From the NCBI GenBank assembly GCA_902793195.1, contig CADBCS010000001.1:62001-126000 (forward strand): a DNA stretch of 64,000 bases, written 5' to 3'. Source of the DNA: an uncultured Coriobacteriaceae bacterium (GTDB lineage: Bacteria; Actinomycetota; Coriobacteriia; Coriobacteriales; Atopobiaceae). Positions 61,009 to 64,000 of the stretch are shown piece after piece. The notes beneath the pieces were generated by a model. It ran no database searches. It was given only the letters and a program-made list of their open reading frames with translations, and was not told the origin of the DNA. How positions within the stretch are numbered: the first letter of the stretch is position 1; every line of letters starts with the position of its first letter. The position numbers and the translations under genes were made by a program.

Positions 61009-62493
61009 ATGGCGATAATCAGGAACGAACGTGCGCGCAATCGGGATCCGGAGCCTCAGGATGAGCCTGAGGTAGAGGAGGAGGAAGTCGACTACGACTG
61101 GCATCCCACCGAGGAAGAGTACGTATCGCCGCTCACGGCCGACCAGTGGGCAGAGCTGCTTTCCAGCCCCTCCTTCATCGAATCCGATCAGGCGAAGGCC
61201 ATCCGCTGCCTGCGTGAGTACGGTGGCCCTGCGACGTTCCAGCAGCTCAGCATTCGCTATCGGGGAACGATGGGCCGCTACAGGCGCTGGCTCTCGGAGG
61301 CGGCGCAGCAGGCGGGGGAGCGATTTGGCGTTCCCGCTCCCCAAAAGGACCGCTTTGGCATGGACGAATGGTGGCCGCTCCTCTACCAGACGCGTGCGAC
61401 GGGCAAGGTGGGAGCCGGCATCTTCGAGATGACGCTTCGTCCCGAGGTCGAGGATGCGTTCCTGCGGCTCGAGGAGCAGGAGCGCGAGGCGCGCAGGGCC
61501 GAGAACGCCCGAAACCTCAAGCGCATCGAGCAGCTCGAGCGCGCACGCCAGGAGGAGCGCGAGCGCAGGGCAGCCGCCGCCCATGCGGAGCTCGAACCGC
61601 CACAGGACATGGCATCCGAGGTCGATGGACAGGAGGTTGACGAGCCTGTGGCAGAGTCACTGCCCACACCACAGGTCGTCGAGTCCGCGCAAGACGAGAC
61701 GCCCGCATCGGTCGCGCCCGTGGTCGAGGAACCCGCGGAGGAGGAGCCTCCGACGCAGGTCTTGGAGTCTGGGACGCAGCTGCAAGCCCTGGTCGCCTTC
61801 CTCGAGGCGATGGAGGCCGACGAGCGTGCGGGTGGCACGCGGTTCGTGCCCGCTGCCGGCGATGTCCAGGAGACCATGTCGCTGGCCGTCGCGGCGCCCA
61901 TAGACTACGCCCTGCGATATGCTGAGCGCCTGCGCTACGTGCTCGCGCTCATGCGCGAGGCGGACCCCAGGCTCTGCGCCGCCTCGATCGCCCGTGCCGT
62001 GGGTGACGATTCGGTGGCGACCATCCAGGACGTGCTCAACGGACAGCAGATTCCCTCGTTCGCCTATCTGGGCAAGCTGCAGGACGAGCTCTTTGTCAAC
62101 GTAGAGCGTCTTGAGGTTATGGACGGCCAGGAGATTGAGATGCCCGTCTTTCGTACGCTGCAGGAGCTGCGTCGTCCGCAGGAGGTGGCATCGCTTCTGT
62201 GCGAGCGACTGCCTGCCCAGATTGCCTATGTGGTGGACGATTCAAAGAGCCGACGCACCGGCATGGTGGTGCGCTTCTCGGACACGGCATGCGTCCTGCT
62301 CACGCGACAGGCCGTCGACGCCCAGCCGGAGCGCAGCAAGAACCCACGTCTGGATGCCTTCGTGAGCATGGTCGACGAGCTCGACGACTTTGCTCGGGAG
62401 CGCCATGTGGAGCGTACCAGCCACCAACTAAGTGCGGAACAGTGGAACAACCTCGTGGCTGGAAGAATTTGGCCGGGGAGGGTGCTGGGCTAG
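61009..62493 (+). CDS. Hypothetical protein with McrB-N-terminal-like domain
   Basis: 494 residues. After an acidic head, residues about 40-150 (LTADQWAELLSSPSFIES, CLREYGGPATFQQLSIRYRG, GAGIFEMTLRPEVEDAF) resemble a helical domain found N-terminal to McrB-type and other restriction proteins, but no AAA or nuclease part follows. A charged coiled coil (about 155-195) and an acidic linker lead to a C-terminal domain of about 230 residues that includes a possible helix-turn-helix and QELRRPQEVASLLCERLP. The function is unknown. The ATG follows GGGGGAG. A clear terminator follows. Confidence 0.65.
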   Translation: MAIIRNERARNRDPEPQDEPEVEEEEVDYDWHPTEEEYVSPLTADQWAELLSSPSFIESDQAKAIRCLREYGGPATFQQLSIRYRGTMGRYRRWLSEAAQQAGERFGVPAPQKDRFGMDEWWPLLYQTRATGKVGAGIFEMTLRPEVEDAFLRLEEQEREARRAENARNLKRIEQLERARQEERERRAAAAHAELEPPQDMASEVDGQEVDEPVAESLPTPQVVESAQDETPASVAPVVEEPAEEEPPTQVLESGTQLQALVAFLEAMEADERAGGTRFVPAAGDVQETMSLAVAAPIDYALRYAERLRYVLALMREADPRLCAASIARAVGDDSVATIQDVLNGQQIPSFAYLGKLQDELFVNVERLEVMDGQEIEMPVFRTLQELRRPQEVASLLCERLPAQIAYVVDDSKSRRTGMVVRFSDTACVLLTRQAVDAQPERSKNPRLDAFVSMVDELDDFARERHVERTSHQLSAEQWNNLVAGRIWPGRVLG

Positions 62494-62544
62494 CCCACCC
62501 GTCACGCGAGTCTTTCACTTGCGTCCGCATCGTTGGAGAACGCG

Positions 62545-62580
62545 ATTGCCCCGCATGACGCGGGGCAATTCTTTGTTTTA
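62545..62580 (+). terminator. Rho-independent terminator
   Basis: Perfect 10-base stem ATTGCCCCGC (62545-62554) with its complement 62560-62569, loop ATGAC, then TCTTTGTTTTA. Confidence 0.9.
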
Positions 62581-62681
62581 GCCAATGGCGGGCATCCAAT
62601 GCGGCCATAGTCTGCGTTTGATCAGCCGAAGGAGCATTGGCGGTCGGTGCCATTGCCCAAGCAAAGTGCGTCAATCGCAAG

Positions 62682-62757
62682 AAAGTGGACAATCGTTACA
62701 TCAATATCGGTATTTCAGCAGGATTCAGTCCCTCACCACAAAATGATTGTCCACTTT
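62682..62757. repeat. Inverted repeat with AT-rich centre, possible MITE remnant
   Basis: Arms AAAGTGGACAATCGTT (62682) and its near complement (62742-62757) pair at 15 of 16 positions around a 44-base centre. The arms resemble short transposon ends, but no transposase gene is present. Confidence 0.6.
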
Positions 62758-62830
62758 TGGGCAGTGGCGGGAAGCTTGGTTGCACCAAGCCATAGGGGGA
62801 GTGCCCTCTTAGTGGTGCGTGCTGGCGGGA

Positions 62831-64000
62831 CTACTCCTCGGTGGTGGTTCCGCCGGCATCCACCAAGGCTTGCGCCACGGCTCGCGTTACCATGTCCACG
62901 TACACCTCCGCGCCCTCGGGACGCAGGTGCGTGTCGTCGGCCCACAGATACTCCTTGAGGTGTCCCTCGAGCACCTCGGGCCAGTCGACGTAATGCACGT
63001 TCTGGTGTCCGTCGGCCGCCTCCTGCAACAGCTCGTTTGCCTGGTCCTGGAATCCGTCGGGGTTTACGGTGGCCACCAGGTAGACCTCTCGGTCCTCGCC
63101 GACGATCTCGATCATCTCCTCGAGCTGTTCGGCGGATGCGGTGGTGTTCGAGAAGCACGCGTAGACGACGACGTGTCCCACGGCATTCTGGTCGAGGTAG
63201 CCCTTCATGACCTCGATGGCCTGGTCGGGACGACGTCCGATGTAGGTGTCGACCAAGGCGTCGGGAAGTCGTACCGACCAGTCGGCATCTCCGGGTACCG
63301 AGTCGCCTATGAGGACGGGGTCGCTCACGTTCTTGGACGTCTCGGCCTTGGGCGCATGCACAATGGTGCTCTCGGTGACCTCCACCTTCTTCTTTTCCTG
63401 CTTTTCTGTCTTGTCCTTGGCGTCCTTGGTTCCCTTGGCGTCATCCGAGCCGAGGTATCTGTCCCCGTTGCCCCCCTGGTCGATGCGGTCGAAGCCCTTG
63501 GCGTCGCTCACCGTGGTAGCCACGGGTTCGTTGGTGCCGCCTGCGGCATCACCCTTGTTCGTAACGTCTCGCGCCTTGTCTGCCGAGGCTCCGGTGCTCA
63601 CCAAGGCCTCCTCGGGAACGAGCGACTCGTTGGGGACCGTGACCAGTGCGAAGGCCGCGTATACCGCAGCGGCAAGCGAGAGCACCGACACGGTTGCGAC
63701 AAGGGCCAGTCGCGCGGTCCCCATCTTGGCCTCCGTGGACGGCTGGGGGGCAAAGGTGCGCTCGACCAGCCAGTGCGAGACCTCGGCAACGGCAAACGTA
63801 ACGACCACGGCAGCTAGGCGCATCTTCCAAGACGTCGTGGTCTTGTCGGCGGCGAGCAGCTGGAAGATGGGGTAGTGCCACAGGTACAGCGAGAACGAGC
63901 GCTGCCCCATCCAGGTGAGGAGGGGGAAGGACAAGATGGTGCCCAGCACGCTCTTAGGGGCAAGCAGCGTCGCCGCGAGCAATACCACGAGCAGCGACGC
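62831..64000 (-). CDS. Acyltransferase 3 family protein with SGNH domain, N terminus cut off
   Basis: At least 389 residues; the gene starts beyond the right edge. The visible part has the last transmembrane helices of an OafA/YrhL-type acyltransferase (FPLLTWMGQRSFSLYLWHYPIF) and one further helix. An Asp/Lys-rich linker follows, then an extracytoplasmic SGNH domain with VLIGDSVPGDADW and the late Asp-His in LWADDTHLRPEGAEVY. Such fusions transfer acetyl groups to peptidoglycan or surface glycans. It converges on the previous gene. Confidence 0.88.
   Translation of the reverse strand, partial: ASLLVVLLAATLLAPKSVLGTILSFPLLTWMGQRSFSLYLWHYPIFQLLAADKTTTSWKMRLAAVVVTFAVAEVSHWLVERTFAPQPSTEAKMGTARLALVATVSVLSLAAAVYAAFALVTVPNESLVPEEALVSTGASADKARDVTNKGDAAGGTNEPVATTVSDAKGFDRIDQGGNGDRYLGSDDAKGTKDAKDKTEKQEKKKVEVTESTIVHAPKAETSKNVSDPVLIGDSVPGDADWSVRLPDALVDTYIGRRPDQAIEVMKGYLDQNAVGHVVVYACFSNTTASAEQLEEMIEIVGEDREVYLVATVNPDGFQDQANELLQEAADGHQNVHYVDWPEVLEGHLKEYLWADDTHLRPEGAEVYVDMVTRAVAQALVDAGGTTTEE

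Larger units (their letters stand above)
62494..62830. other. 337-base gap between convergent genes
   Basis: Holds a terminator (62545-62580) and a 16-base inverted repeat (62682-62757). No coding potential supported by a ribosome site was seen. Confidence 0.7.

Overview
The window is GC-rich, gene-dense bacterial DNA. It looks like chromosome of an anaerobic actinobacterium of the class Coriobacteriia, with an Olsenella/Atopobiaceae-type genome as my best guess. The pointers are an [FeFe] hydrogenase with group-B-like H-cluster motifs, an orphan GlnR-type regulator, a secreted protein with Clostridial-hydrophobic-W (ChW) repeats, a Gx-transporter/NusG-II/ApbE flavinylation set and many short palindromes between genes. 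The assignment comes from gene content and base composition read by eye. No rRNA operon, insertion sequence, prophage or CRISPR array was seen; one tRNA gene is present.

Layout. 1-10811 (minus strand): part of a surface-glycan locus, with polytopic membrane proteins, a Wzx-type flippase, a GT2 glycosyltransferase, an ATP-grasp ligase, a PaaK/CapK-like adenylating enzyme and an RffA-type sugar aminotransferase. 11042-15843: serC, a membrane-anchored protein, cytoplasmic alpha-amylase, pyrE and a SixA-like phosphatase. 15993-21813: a well-formed promoter followed by a secreted ChW-repeat transglutaminase-like protein, an MBOAT acyltransferase, a DHHW/AlgX-like partner and a lipoprotein. 21886-28159: tRNA-Thr(CGT), a SurA-like membrane-anchored protein, ilvE, hisS, thpR and the [FeFe] hydrogenase. 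28241-38285: a small unknown protein, a phosphoglycolate-phosphatase-like HAD enzyme, two CapA-family proteins (one lacking metal ligands), an HlyD-like adaptor with a repeat-rich cytoplasmic head, aspS and a second flippase.

38331-41432 holds a flavinylation-associated set: a Gx-transporter/EcfT-like fusion overlapping a NusG-II protein on the minus strand, divergent from apbE and a DUF4418-like protein. gpmA follows. 42532-49268 is the most interesting part. A glutamine-synthetase homologue that has lost most of its metal ligands sits behind three GlnR-like half-sites at 11-base spacing. It is followed by two amino-acid-binding lipoproteins, a permease with an unusual extracytoplasmic N-terminal domain, the ATPase and an orphan GlnR-like response regulator. 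Together they read as a nitrogen-sensing and amino-acid uptake module.

49502-64000: an HtrA protease, SbcD/SbcC, a CopA-type copper ATPase, a broken CPBP-protease gene, a lipoprotein, an ADP-ribosylglycohydrolase with a hairpin at its promoter, a protein with an N-terminal domain resembling those of McrB-type restriction proteins, and a truncated SGNH-tailed acyltransferase at the right edge.

Intergenic DNA carries many hairpins. Some are clear Rho-independent terminators. Others share an AAAAGGGG-x-CCCCTTTT or GGGGAC-x-GTCCCC plan and look like dispersed palindromic repeats.
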